A stretch of 40,410 nucleotides of DNA from Candidatus Thorarchaeota archaeon MP11T_1 (GTDB lineage: Archaea > Asgardarchaeota > Thorarchaeia > Thorarchaeales > Thorarchaeaceae), in NCBI GenBank assembly GCA_002825515.1, contig PJET01000009.1, positions 1-40,410 on the forward strand, given 5' to 3'. The translations under genes and the position numbers were made by a program. Below are positions 8,122-16,512 of the stretch, piece by piece. Position 1 is the first letter of the stretch; each line of letters begins with the position of its first letter. Below the pieces are notes generated by a model that had not been told where the DNA came from, made no database searches, and saw only the letters and a list, made by a program, of their open reading frames with translations.

Positions 8122-8868
8122 TTACATAACCTCCACGAGTTTCTTACCTGTTAGTTTTAGGAATACTTCTTCCAGATGCTCTGCTTGGTGTTTCTCCATC
8201 AATTCTTCGGGTGAACCAAGCTCGATTAGCTTCCCTTCGTCAATTATTGCCACCCTGTCACAGAGTTCCTCGGCTTCTTCCATGTAGTGTGTCGTAAGAA
8301 TAATTGACACGCCGTTTCCTTTCAGTTCGCGAATGAAGTCCCAGACTGCTCTTCTAGACTTTGGATCCATAGCAACCGTGGGTTCATCAAGCAAAGCAAT
8401 CTTTGGGTTACTTACGAGTGCCATCAGCATGCTTACTCTACGAATCATTCCACCGCTGTATTCCTTTGCTCGCCTGTTGATGTGGTCCTCCATTCCAATC
8501 TTTTCAACCATAGAATCGATACGAACTTTTAGGACATCCTTAGGAACAAGATGCATCTCTCCTATCAGTTCGATATTCTCTCTTCCAGTGAGATGAGGAT
8601 AGAAGGCAGGTTCCTGAGGACACACGCCAATTATTTTACGAACACTTTCTGGATCGAATACCACATCATGTCCATCAAGAGTAGCAGAACCTCCTGTAGG
8701 TTCTAATAACGTACTAAGTACATTGACTGCTGTACTCTTTCCAGCTCCATTTGGTCCGAGAACTCCAAACAGCTCGCCCCAACCAATCTCAAGGCTGAGG
8801 TCGTCTAATGCTGTGATATCACCGAACCGTTTTGTTAGATTAATTATCTCAATTGCAGATTCAGACAT
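8122..8868 (-). CDS. ABC-2 type exporter ATPase
   Basis: 248 residues, a single nucleotide-binding domain of the DrrA/CcmA type. Walker A is GPNGAGKST (38-46), the signature is YSGGMIRRVS (about 136), Walker B is IALLDEPTVAMD (about 155-167), and the H-loop is TTHYMEE. The C-terminal 20 residues include LEEVFLKLTGKK, typical of this subfamily. It starts at ATG 8868 and runs divergently from the hydroxyacid dehydrogenase operon. It pairs with the permease and drives export. Confidence 0.95.
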   Translation of the reverse strand: MSESAIEIINLTKRFGDITALDDLSLEIGWGELFGVLGPNGAGKSTAVNVLSTLLEPTGGSATLDGHDVVFDPESVRKIIGVCPQEPAFYPHLTGRENIELIGEMHLVPKDVLKVRIDSMVEKIGMEDHINRRAKEYSGGMIRRVSMLMALVSNPKIALLDEPTVAMDPKSRRAVWDFIRELKGNGVSIILTTHYMEEAEELCDRVAIIDEGKLIELGSPEELMEKHQAEHLEEVFLKLTGKKLVEVM

Positions 8869-8925
8869 TGTAAATCACTATGTATTCCTGTGAATAGAAT
8901 GAATATAAGGCATGGACAATCTTTG

Positions 8926-8988
8926 AACCACATCGTGGTTTGCACCACAAACTGGTTAGAATCCCAGTGATTCACTGAATCTTTAAAG
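8926..8988 (+). promoter_or_regulatory. Operator-like dyads and TATA box of the kinase/aldolase/AOR operon
   Basis: Three inverted repeats crowd this spot: AACCAC-3-GTGGTT (8926-8940), GTGGT-4-ACCAC (8935-8948) and CAGTGA-T-TCACTG (8965-8977). The last lies 3 bases before a TATA-like CTTTAAAG (8981-8988). A start of transcription near 9010 leaves a short leader with GGAGG before TTG 9034. The 13-bp dyad overlaps where TFB would bind, so it could be a repressor or activator site. It also lies upstream of the divergent exporter. Confidence 0.5.
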
Positions 8989-9033
8989 GGACGAAGCAAT
9001 ACATGGCCACCCCAAAACTGGAGGTTCGATTGA

Positions 9034-10032
9034 TTGCGTGTTCTTATCACAGCTCCCTTCACCGATTCTGGTATAAAGAAACTACAAGATGCAGGTCTTG
9101 AGGTTAGCTATCAAAGCTGGCTGGAAACTGGTAAGCTGTACATGGGAGACTCACTGCTTCAGACAATAAGGGATGGAAACTATGAGATTGTAATTGTGGA
9201 GGGTGATGAGATAAAAGAGGAGATTATTGAACAGACTGAGTTAAAACTAATAGGATCGGTCCGAGGGTCTCCCAACAACATATCTCTTCAAGCAGCTTCA
9301 AAAAAGAACATACCAGTCATAGCAGTACCTGGTCGAAATACAATTGCAGTGGCCGAGCACACAATAGCATTGATGCTAGCTCAAGCGAGGAACATAATAG
9401 CAGCTGAAAGATCTCTCAAAAATGATTTCTTTGTGGATGACTTCAAGGACTTTGCAAATATGTACACCCGTCTCATGGGCTTTGAGATTTTTGAGAGAAC
9501 TATTGGAATAATAGGACTTGGTCAGATTGGTTTTGAGGTAGCTAAACGTTTGCAAGGCTTTGGCGTGGAGATTCTCGTGTTTGATCCATATGTTGACCGC
9601 GAAAAAGTCAAAGAGGTGGGTGCAAGAATTGTTGAGCTTGATGAGCTATTGAAAAGCTCAGATATTATCTCCATTCATTGTCCACCTACTGACGAAACTC
9701 AAGGAATGCTGGGAGCCAAAGAGTTTGAGAAAATGAAGAAGTCTGCAATTCTAATTAACACTGCAAGAGCATCAATAACCGATGAACTTGCTCTTCTTGA
9801 GGCTTTGAAAAAAGGTGTGATTGCAGGTGCAGGTCTAGATGTCTTCTCCATGGAACCTGTTGACTGTGATAACGAGTTTCTTGAGCTTGACAATGTCACT
9901 GTAATGCCTCATATGGGTGGAAATACGTTCGAAACTGTTCAACGCCAATCAGAAAGTATTGTATCTGGCATCCTAGCTTTCCTTAAAGGTGAGAAACCCC
10001 CGAACATCTTGAATTCAGAAGTCTTCAGTTAG
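9034..10032 (+). CDS. D-isomer-specific 2-hydroxyacid dehydrogenase
   Basis: 332 residues, normal length. The NAD(P) fold has GLGQIG at 161-166, and the catalytic set is visible: Arg245 (INTARAS), Glu274 (VFSMEP) and His293 (MPHMGG). The family reversibly oxidises D-2-hydroxyacids such as glycolate, lactate or 3-phosphoglycerate. VRGSPNNIS near 77-84 is the substrate-loop region. Start TTG is supported by GGAGG nine bases upstream. It is first in a five-gene run with an FGGY kinase, class II aldolase and AOR, so its substrate may be the acid made from the aldolase aldehyde, or a glyoxylate/pyruvate interconversion. An SerA or GyaR function cannot be excluded. Confidence 0.9.
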   Translation: MRVLITAPFTDSGIKKLQDAGLEVSYQSWLETGKLYMGDSLLQTIRDGNYEIVIVEGDEIKEEIIEQTELKLIGSVRGSPNNISLQAASKKNIPVIAVPGRNTIAVAEHTIALMLAQARNIIAAERSLKNDFFVDDFKDFANMYTRLMGFEIFERTIGIIGLGQIGFEVAKRLQGFGVEILVFDPYVDREKVKEVGARIVELDELLKSSDIISIHCPPTDETQGMLGAKEFEKMKKSAILINTARASITDELALLEALKKGVIAGAGLDVFSMEPVDCDNEFLELDNVTVMPHMGGNTFETVQRQSESIVSGILAFLKGEKPPNILNSEVFS

Positions 10033-10043
10033 GGGAATGAATA

Positions 10044-11543
10044 ATGGTTGTAGCCGCGATTGATGCAGGTACTACAGGCGTAAGGTGCATGATTGTCGAT
10101 GCTAAAGGTGAAAGTCCAGGCATATCAAGAACATCTTGGGATTATGTCACGTCTCCTGACCTAGAAATTGCAAAGGAGTTCAACCCTTCAGAGTTCTGGA
10201 AACTTGTCTGTTCAGTTATCAAAGGCGCAATCAAACACTCTGGAATTAAGTCCTCAGATTTGAAGGCTGTTGCTACAACCAGTCAACGACACGGTCTTGT
10301 CCTACTTGACTCAAATGGGATTGAGCTGCATGGTGGTCCGAATATTGATGCTCGTGGGGCAATGACTCAGTACATCATCGATGAATCACTTGGAGTAACT
10401 TATCATGAGATCACAGGTTGTTGGCCCCCGATGATGTTTGCGCCATCTCGACTAAGTTGGTTTGAGGAGGAAGAGCCTGAACTTTATGAAAAAGTAAAGC
10501 ATCTTCTTCCAATCTGTGACTGGATAACATTCAGACTGTCAGGAGTATACTCCACAGACACATCGTCAGCAAGTGCCACTGGTTTTCTTGATGTCCGGAC
10601 CAACAAATGGAGTGAAGAAGTTGTTTCAGCTCTTAACACAGATTTAGATATTTTGCCAGACATTCGAAAATCATGTGAAGTCGTTGGAGAGGTGACTTCT
10701 GCTGCAGAGAAAGAATGTGGTCTACCAAAGGGTCTCCCAGTTGTTCAAGCTGGTGCCGATACACATTGCGCTCTTCTAGCGAGTGATTCTAAGGTGGGTG
10801 AAATTACAGTCATAGCAGGAAGTACAACTCCTGTGATAATGACTCTCGATAATCACTTGTGTGTTCCAGATCAAAAGATATGGACTGGGACTCATATGAA
10901 AGAAGGTCAATGGGTACTCGAAAGCAATGCAACCCTGACAGGAGCTGTTCTAGAGTGGGCTGTGAAACTTCTCTGTGAACGGTCTGAGGACCCAGTCAAA
11001 TGCAGACAAAGAACATTCGAGAATCTTGATGAGTTGGTGAGTGGAATTCCCCCCGGGAGTGAAGAAACCTTTGTCACACTCGGTCCAAGCATAATGGACT
11101 GTCAGCAAATTACTGATATTAAGCAAGCACGTATGGTATTCCCTCAACCTGCTCTCCCTCAGGTCACCCCCCTAAACTCTGCTAGAATGATTCACGCTGT
11201 TCTTGAGAATGTGGCGTTTGCAATCAGAGGTAATATCGAACAACTTGAACAATACGGTAAATCAACTGGCGTGAAGGCAATTGGAGGGTTGACCCAGTCT
11301 GCAACATGGACACAACTCTTAGCCAATGTGTTGAATAGACCAGTTGATGTACCCCTTCAATCTGAGGGAAGTCTCTTGGGTGCTGCAATATGCGCAACCG
11401 TAGGAGCTGGTTATTATTCTTCAATTGATAAAGCTGTAAAGAAAATGATTCGGTGGAAACCCACTTATCAACCTGATAGACGCGCAGAGCTGTATAGCCG
11501 ATACTATTCAAGATGGAATGAAGTAAGATGCGAAGGTGAATGA
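10044..11543 (+). CDS. FGGY-family sugar kinase (LsrK/xylulokinase-like)
   Basis: 499 residues with both actin-like halves of FGGY kinases. The phosphate-binding DAGTTG is at 7-12, the likely catalytic base is Asp239 in AGADTHCALL, and the second-half ATP site is IGGLTQSATWTQLLANV. Segments such as IPPGS, VGAGYYSS and RWKPTYQPD recall LsrK, the autoinducer-2 kinase, at least as much as xylulokinase; this comparison is from memory. It would phosphorylate a ketose or related polyol carbonyl compound for the aldolase, which starts 8 bases before this gene ends. The start ATG has AGGGGA upstream. Confidence 0.88.
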   Translation: MVVAAIDAGTTGVRCMIVDAKGESPGISRTSWDYVTSPDLEIAKEFNPSEFWKLVCSVIKGAIKHSGIKSSDLKAVATTSQRHGLVLLDSNGIELHGGPNIDARGAMTQYIIDESLGVTYHEITGCWPPMMFAPSRLSWFEEEEPELYEKVKHLLPICDWITFRLSGVYSTDTSSASATGFLDVRTNKWSEEVVSALNTDLDILPDIRKSCEVVGEVTSAAEKECGLPKGLPVVQAGADTHCALLASDSKVGEITVIAGSTTPVIMTLDNHLCVPDQKIWTGTHMKEGQWVLESNATLTGAVLEWAVKLLCERSEDPVKCRQRTFENLDELVSGIPPGSEETFVTLGPSIMDCQQITDIKQARMVFPQPALPQVTPLNSARMIHAVLENVAFAIRGNIEQLEQYGKSTGVKAIGGLTQSATWTQLLANVLNRPVDVPLQSEGSLLGAAICATVGAGYYSSIDKAVKKMIRWKPTYQPDRRAELYSRYYSRWNEVRCEGE

Positions 11544-12180
11544 TTTGTACGAGAAGGAAAAGAAGGATTTACTTGACGTTTGTCTAGAGATGATCAAGCA
11601 TGACTTGGTCATTGGTTCATCAGGAAATGCAAGTCTTAGAGTTGGAAACCACGTTGTCATCTCCCCAAGTTCTGTTCATTATACGGAAATGACCATTGAT
11701 GATGTTGTAGTCATTGACATGGATGGGAATGAGGTAGAAGGAACAAGAAATCCTAGTATCGAAAAACCAATGCATCTTGAAATCTATAAGAATCGTAGCG
11801 ACGCTCTAGCTATAGTTCATACGCACAGTCTTTACGCATCAGCTATGGCTATTCTACATGAAAGTCTACCACCAATACTTGATGAATTAGTTCCTAAACT
11901 GGGTGCAGGGATACGAGTTAGCAAGTATGCAATGCCTGGCACAAAACAACTGGGGAAAAATGTTGTCGAAGTCATGGATGAAAGAAGTGCAGCATTGATA
12001 GCGAACCATGGTGCAGTATGCTGTGCAAAAACCCTGAAGGACGCTCTCTTTCTCTCCATTCTATTAGAGCGTACCTGCAAAATTTACATGACTGCAAAAC
12101 AAGTGGGCAAACCAATAGAACTTCCTGAGGATGTTGTTGAGGATGAACAGGATATTTGGGAAATGATGCGCGAGTTCTAA
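11536..12180 (+). CDS. Class II aldolase (fuculose-phosphate aldolase-like)
   Basis: 214 residues, the standard length for FucA-type aldolases. The phosphate-binding SSGNASLR is at 28-35, the zinc ligands are His95, His97 (HTHSLYASA) and His158 (ANHGA), and an acid in PSIEKPMHLEIY (Glu76) is the likely catalytic base. The reaction is retro-aldol cleavage of a sugar 1-phosphate to dihydroxyacetone phosphate plus an aldehyde. GTG 11536 overlaps the kinase end by 8 bases, so the two are translationally coupled and probably act in sequence. Epimerase activity (RibD/AraD-like) is the main alternative. Confidence 0.9.
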   Translation: MNDLYEKEKKDLLDVCLEMIKHDLVIGSSGNASLRVGNHVVISPSSVHYTEMTIDDVVVIDMDGNEVEGTRNPSIEKPMHLEIYKNRSDALAIVHTHSLYASAMAILHESLPPILDELVPKLGAGIRVSKYAMPGTKQLGKNVVEVMDERSAALIANHGAVCCAKTLKDALFLSILLERTCKIYMTAKQVGKPIELPEDVVEDEQDIWEMMREF

Positions 12181-12190
12181 GGGTGATGAG

Positions 12191-13972
12191 ATGAATGGGT
12201 ACATGGGTCAAATCCTTGTCGCAGACCTGTCAGAAGGAGAGATAAGCACCCTCAAGATGGATCCTGTTATTTCCAATCTTTTCCTTGGCGGAAGTGGGTT
12301 CGCATCTCGATTTCTTTACGAACATCTTGATTCCTTAGTTGACCCTCTCGGTTCCAAAAACATGCTGTTTTTCATGACTGGTCCATTAACTGGGACACTT
12401 GCTCCATGTACAGGTCGTCATGTTGTTTGTGGAAAATCACCGCTCACAAACCTTTGGGGCGAATCGCACGTTGGTGGCCATTTTGGTGCATTTCTAAAGT
12501 TCTCTGGTTTTGATGGTATTCTGATTAAAGGTCAAGCAGAAACTCCTGTGACACTACATATTGATGATGGAAAAGCCACGTTGCACTCCGCGACAGATTT
12601 GTGGGGGGAGATGACAGGACCTACGCAGAAAGCTCTGAAGGACGAGCTTGGCAGAGTCCAAGTTTGTTGTATTGGACCGGCAGGTGAAAATCTTGTCAAG
12701 TTTGCTAGCATTGTCACTGATGAGCGAGTATCTGCAAGATGTGGTCTTGGTGCAGTTATGGGGTCAAAGAAACTAAAAGCTATAGCAGTTGGTGGCAAAG
12801 CCAAGGTGCCTATTCATGCTCCTGATGAGTTCCGAAAACTTGCACAATCATCAAGGAAGACTCTTGGTGAAGCGATGTCAATGCTTAGCGATCAAGGAAC
12901 GATAATGTATGTAGATATTGGTATGATGTTCAACGATATGCCAATCAAATACTTCCAAGAGATTGAGTTTGATGATGCGGAGCTCATCAATGCCAAGTCG
13001 ATGGCGAAAATTCTCATAGGTCGAAGCGCATGCTACTCTTGCCCAATAGGTTGCGGAAGAAGAGTATCGGTTCCGGAGTATGAATTGGATGATGTAGGAG
13101 GTCCTGAGTTTCAGACCGTTGCAGCATTTGGTTCGAATCTATTGATATCAGACTTACGAAAAATCACACTCATGAACCATCTCTGTAATCAATATGGAAT
13201 GGATACAATTAGTTGTGGGAGTACTATTGCATTCACGACTCATCTTTGTGACATTGGAAAAGCCGACTATGGGTTCACATGGGATAATCCAGATCAGGTA
13301 ATTGAAAACATCCATACTATTGCTAACCGAGAAGGCATTGGCGATTTACTTGCGGAGGGATCCCTGTCAGTTGCTAGGAAACACTCGGCTGAGGATATTG
13401 TGCTTCACGTAAGAGGATTGGAGATTCCAAACCATGACCCTCGAGCGTTCTCAGGGATGGCAACTGTCTACACTATTGCTTCTAGAGGAGCTTCGCATAT
13501 GGAGGGCGATATGTATAGCGTTGATATGGGTGCTGATGTCAGAAAGCTTGGCATTGTTGGAGGAGATCGACTAGAGAATGAAAAGAAAGGAGAGATTGCA
13601 GCTAGAGCTCAGGACTTCAGAGCATTCTTTGACAGTGTGATAATGTGTCATTTTGCTATTGTTCCTCCAGAAACAATCATTGAATTATTGAATATGGCAG
13701 TTGGATCTTCGTACCAATTCGATGACATTTTGAAGATAGGTGCTCGTTCTGTGACCATGAAACGACTTCTTAATCTCAAATGTGGTTTGAAAACGCTTGA
13801 TGAAAAGCTACCAAAACCATTACTCACACCTCACGCTGAAAGTGTTACCGATGATTTTGTCCCTGATGTTGATGCTCAACTTGAGGAATATTATGGTTAT
13901 AGAAAATGGGATAGAAAATCAGGACAACCATCTGATACAGCGCTTGAGAAACTGGGATTATCTGACATATAA
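12191..13972 (+). CDS. Tungsten-dependent aldehyde:ferredoxin oxidoreductase
   Basis: 593 residues, normal for the AOR family. The [4Fe-4S] ligands are Cys281, Cys284, Cys288 (CYSCPIGC) and Cys486 (IMCHF). The N-terminal domain has the family's LGGSGFASRFLYE and CGKSPLTNLWGESHVGGHFG, which contact the bis-pterin tungsten cofactor. It oxidises an aldehyde to an acid and reduces ferredoxin. It begins 10 bases after the aldolase, so the natural reading is that it removes the aldehyde made by that enzyme and saves the electrons as ferredoxin. GAPOR- or FOR-type specificity cannot be told apart here. Confidence 0.93.
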   Translation: MNGYMGQILVADLSEGEISTLKMDPVISNLFLGGSGFASRFLYEHLDSLVDPLGSKNMLFFMTGPLTGTLAPCTGRHVVCGKSPLTNLWGESHVGGHFGAFLKFSGFDGILIKGQAETPVTLHIDDGKATLHSATDLWGEMTGPTQKALKDELGRVQVCCIGPAGENLVKFASIVTDERVSARCGLGAVMGSKKLKAIAVGGKAKVPIHAPDEFRKLAQSSRKTLGEAMSMLSDQGTIMYVDIGMMFNDMPIKYFQEIEFDDAELINAKSMAKILIGRSACYSCPIGCGRRVSVPEYELDDVGGPEFQTVAAFGSNLLISDLRKITLMNHLCNQYGMDTISCGSTIAFTTHLCDIGKADYGFTWDNPDQVIENIHTIANREGIGDLLAEGSLSVARKHSAEDIVLHVRGLEIPNHDPRAFSGMATVYTIASRGASHMEGDMYSVDMGADVRKLGIVGGDRLENEKKGEIAARAQDFRAFFDSVIMCHFAIVPPETIIELLNMAVGSSYQFDDILKIGARSVTMKRLLNLKCGLKTLDEKLPKPLLTPHAESVTDDFVPDVDAQLEEYYGYRKWDRKSGQPSDTALEKLGLSDI

Positions 13973-14002
13973 TACGCAATCCGACAGTTTATTCCGTCTT
14001 TC

Positions 14003-14959
14003 TTGATGCACGAAAAACTGGTGGTGAAAACAATCCAATCAATCAGCGTCCTATTCACACAAATCTCACTCTTCTATGGTTTCATCCTACTAGGATATCT
14101 GATTTCGCGAATGTCTAGAAAAGGAAAAATACTCAACAAGTATCTGAATTCACTGCTCATCAATCTCCTGCTACCAATTCTTATTTTCTATACCTTTCTA
14201 ACATCAGCTTCGCCTTCATTTGTAGAAGTACCACTCTTTCTAATAATAGTGCTAGCTATTCATCTTCTAGGACCTGTGATTATCTATTTTAGACTCCAAA
14301 GACTAGATATTGATAACCAGACCAAAGGCTCCCTCTTCATAGGTTCCACTTTTAATAACGCACTTTTCATACCGCTTCCTCTTGTCCTCATTTTCATAGG
14401 TCCATCTGCTGTACCTTTTGTGATTATGTGCTCACTCACTCAGATGACCCTCTTAGTCACCCTTGGTTCTGCTATGGGGGCTGCTTTTGGAGGAAAAGAC
14501 GCAGGTTGGAAGAAGATAGCGAAAGATGCGACTACTTTTCCCCCATTTTTAGCTATAATAGTAACCCTTGTTCTTATGGGACTTAACATAAGACTCCCAA
14601 ATGATCTTGCTCTGATACTCTCCTATAATTCTCCTCTCACCACTTATCTTGCACTTGTTTCAGTTGGACTAGGAGTGGGAGTGCGGTTCTCTCTAAGGGA
14701 TATTCGTACAGCACTAAATGTTGTAGTCGTACGTCAGCTAATAATACCCCTAGTCATCATCCCAATTGTCTTAATCTCAACCCTTTCACAAATACCTATT
14801 CAAGTACTCATTTTAGAATCTCTTATGCCTCCCGCCGTGTTGACTGTTGTCTATGCTTCCGGATTCAACTTGGATGTCGAAATTGCCTCAACGACGGTTA
14901 CAGTTGGTACACTTCTATTATTGCCACTCATTCCGCTCATTCCCCTCATCTTGGGATAA
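14003..14959 (+). CDS. AEC (auxin efflux carrier) family transporter
   Basis: 318 residues with about ten hydrophobic segments in two halves and the family's asparagine-containing segment GSTFNNALFIPLPL. Bacterial AEC members move organic anions such as malate, malonate and lactate. It follows the AOR gene by about 30 bases on the same strand, so it may export or import the acid of that pathway. The start is unclear: TTG 14003 or ATG 14006 lack a good Shine-Dalgarno site, and translation may depend on the genes upstream. A short run of Pro-Leu-Ile repeats ends the protein. Confidence 0.82.
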   Translation: MMHEKLVVKTIQSISVLFTQISLFYGFILLGYLISRMSRKGKILNKYLNSLLINLLLPILIFYTFLTSASPSFVEVPLFLIIVLAIHLLGPVIIYFRLQRLDIDNQTKGSLFIGSTFNNALFIPLPLVLIFIGPSAVPFVIMCSLTQMTLLVTLGSAMGAAFGGKDAGWKKIAKDATTFPPFLAIIVTLVLMGLNIRLPNDLALILSYNSPLTTYLALVSVGLGVGVRFSLRDIRTALNVVVVRQLIIPLVIIPIVLISTLSQIPIQVLILESLMPPAVLTVVYASGFNLDVEIASTTVTVGTLLLLPLIPLIPLILG

Positions 14960-14964
14960 TCGTT

Positions 14965-14997
14965 TATTGCGCAATATGAAGGCATATATCGTTTATA
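14965..14997 (+). promoter_or_regulatory. Palindrome and TATA boxes before the coiled-coil gene
   Basis: TATTGCGCAATA (14965-14976) is a perfect 12-bp palindrome. TATA-like CATATATC (14983-14990) and TTTATA (14992-14997) follow at once. The palindrome is placed to act on TFB/TBP binding at this promoter. No regulator is identified. Confidence 0.45.
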
Positions 14998-15025
14998 CGT
15001 CTATGAACATCACGCGGTGACAGTT

Positions 15026-15346
15026 TTGAGTAAGCGTGAATCTGATGTTTCCAGCAATCCAGAAGCAATCAAGAAATCACTCGATGACATTGTCCAGAAA
15101 CTTGATCAGGATACTGATGCAAGTAAGAGCTGGGGGAATTCTGTAACCTCTAACAAAGAGGAATGGGAGAAGCTGAAAAAGCAAATCCACAGCCGTCAGA
15201 AAGCACTGAAACAACTTGTTACTGACAAAAAGGCGGGAATTATTGGTGTGGATGAGTTTAATGCCAAGTACAAGAAACTCCAAGATGAGCTAACAGATTT
15301 GGAATTCGCTGTGTACAACATGAGACTTGGAACAAAAGTTCAATAA
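15026..15346 (+). CDS. Small predicted coiled-coil protein, unknown function
   Basis: 106 residues, highly charged and mostly helical. Residues about 45-100 form a heptad-like coiled coil (WEKLKKQIHSRQKALKQL and YKKLQDELTDLEFAVYN). I use TTG 15026 because GGTGA lies five bases upstream; the longer GTG 15017 would overlap that Shine-Dalgarno site. It is a single gene with its own promoter, between the AEC carrier and a convergent metal-binding protein gene. No family is recognised. Confidence 0.65.
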   Translation: MSKRESDVSSNPEAIKKSLDDIVQKLDQDTDASKSWGNSVTSNKEEWEKLKKQIHSRQKALKQLVTDKKAGIIGVDEFNAKYKKLQDELTDLEFAVYNMRLGTKVQ

Positions 15347-15356
15347 TTCGCCACTC

Positions 15357-16424
15357 TCACTCTGCTCGAGCACGCATTATCAGAAGTACTGACTCAATTG
15401 CTACAAGTACTCCGAGAACTCCTGATAGTGCAATCAAGCCTATGTTCACAGTATTATCTGCGCTGACTCCCGACCTTCCTTCTAAACCTGATATAAGAGC
15501 TCCAAGATTGTAATTCATCATCCAAAAGTAGTCCGCCCCTGCAAAGTAAACAGTTTTCCACCAAACAAGAGTGCCCCCATAATCTGCTTGCAACTGCTCA
15601 GCAAATTCTCCACCCGTCTGGACCTGAGCCACATCCGAGCCAATGATAAGGCTAATACTTCCATTTCGTATTGCCTCCTGAACTTCCAACAGCTTTGCTC
15701 CAGAAATTGTGATGTCTTCAACCTGAAGGACTGCCTCACTCGAAATTCCGAACGTTTCTGCAACATATGCTTCAGCAGGAGCAACCAAGACTGCATGCAA
15801 CCCCGAAAAATGGTGTATCTCATCAAGAGATTGAATTGATTCCTCTAGCTCATTAATAGAATCTAAAAACTCCTCAAAGTTAGAATCCCATTCATTCGAC
15901 AATGTGCTGTTAAGGGTAGTTAGTGCAAAACGAGTAGCATTTGCAATAGCCAAAGCATTCCTAGGCAATAACCAGAAACCGTGAGGATTCCCCTCATGAT
16001 TATGTTCACCATCTGCTTCCTCAATTTCTCCTCCTGGCATTGGTGATAGCTCAGCACCATAATCCTCGTAATTTTCCCACGCATCAACATCATGAAATGT
16101 GATGTATGGCGTTGAGGTTAGATTAGCCAATTCTTCCTCCCAATGGAAATGTCCTGTGAAGACTAATAGATCCGCATTTTCAGCGATAGCAATGATTTCT
16201 GGTGTTACTGTGAATGAATGTGGGTTGGTTTCTTGTTCTAATAGAACTGCGGTACTAGCTTGCGAACCTCCAATCTCTTGAACAATCCCCGCAAGAGAAG
16301 TAACCGAAACAGCGATGGTATTTATCGGAGGGTCTTGTGCTCGTACTTCTAATGTCACTCCGCTCATGATTAGAGGTAGTAGAAACAAGATTAGTGGTAC
16401 CAAACACGCTATCCTTCGATTCAC
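15357..16424 (-). CDS. Metal ABC transporter substrate-binding protein (ZnuA/TroA type)
   Basis: 355 residues. A signal peptide (1-29) ends in VRAQ, and a C-terminal membrane helix (about 327-350) with a short basic tail anchors the protein, an archaeal arrangement. Likely metal ligands are His69 (NPHSFTVTP), His148 (NPHGFWLLP) and an Asp in IIGSDVAQ; a short His/Glu-rich loop (HNHEGNPH) precedes the second. This A-1 cluster binds Zn, Mn or Fe. GTG start with AAGGAG eight or nine bases upstream. It is divergent from nikR and the ATPase/permease genes, making one transport locus. Nickel is possible given NikR. Confidence 0.88.
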   Translation of the reverse strand: MNRRIACLVPLILFLLPLIMSGVTLEVRAQDPPINTIAVSVTSLAGIVQEIGGSQASTAVLLEQETNPHSFTVTPEIIAIAENADLLVFTGHFHWEEELANLTSTPYITFHDVDAWENYEDYGAELSPMPGGEIEEADGEHNHEGNPHGFWLLPRNALAIANATRFALTTLNSTLSNEWDSNFEEFLDSINELEESIQSLDEIHHFSGLHAVLVAPAEAYVAETFGISSEAVLQVEDITISGAKLLEVQEAIRNGSISLIIGSDVAQVQTGGEFAEQLQADYGGTLVWWKTVYFAGADYFWMMNYNLGALISGLEGRSGVSADNTVNIGLIALSGVLGVLVAIESVLLIMRARAE

Positions 16425-16512
16425 AGCGATTTCTCCTTCACATCATCTAGCCAAATCCTTAATAATAATTTTGAAATAGTTACTAATTAATAGTCAGTTT
16501 TGAGTGTTGAAA
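16425..16512. promoter_or_regulatory. Divergent promoter between znuA-like gene and nikR
   Basis: An AT-rich stretch at 16458-16472 can serve as the leftward TATA box. ATTAATA at 16485-16491 is 25 bases before ATG 16513, so nikR may be leaderless. The same spot holds an imperfect 13-bp dyad ACTAATTAATAGT (16482-16494) and a repeat of AATAGT at 16475 and 16489. These could be part of a NikR operator but do not match a known one. Confidence 0.4.

Noticed and set aside
8926..8948. A CRISPR or mobile-element end, because of repeated CCAC/GTGG motifs.
   Set aside because: Repeats are short, single-copy dyads without spacers, transposase or target duplications.
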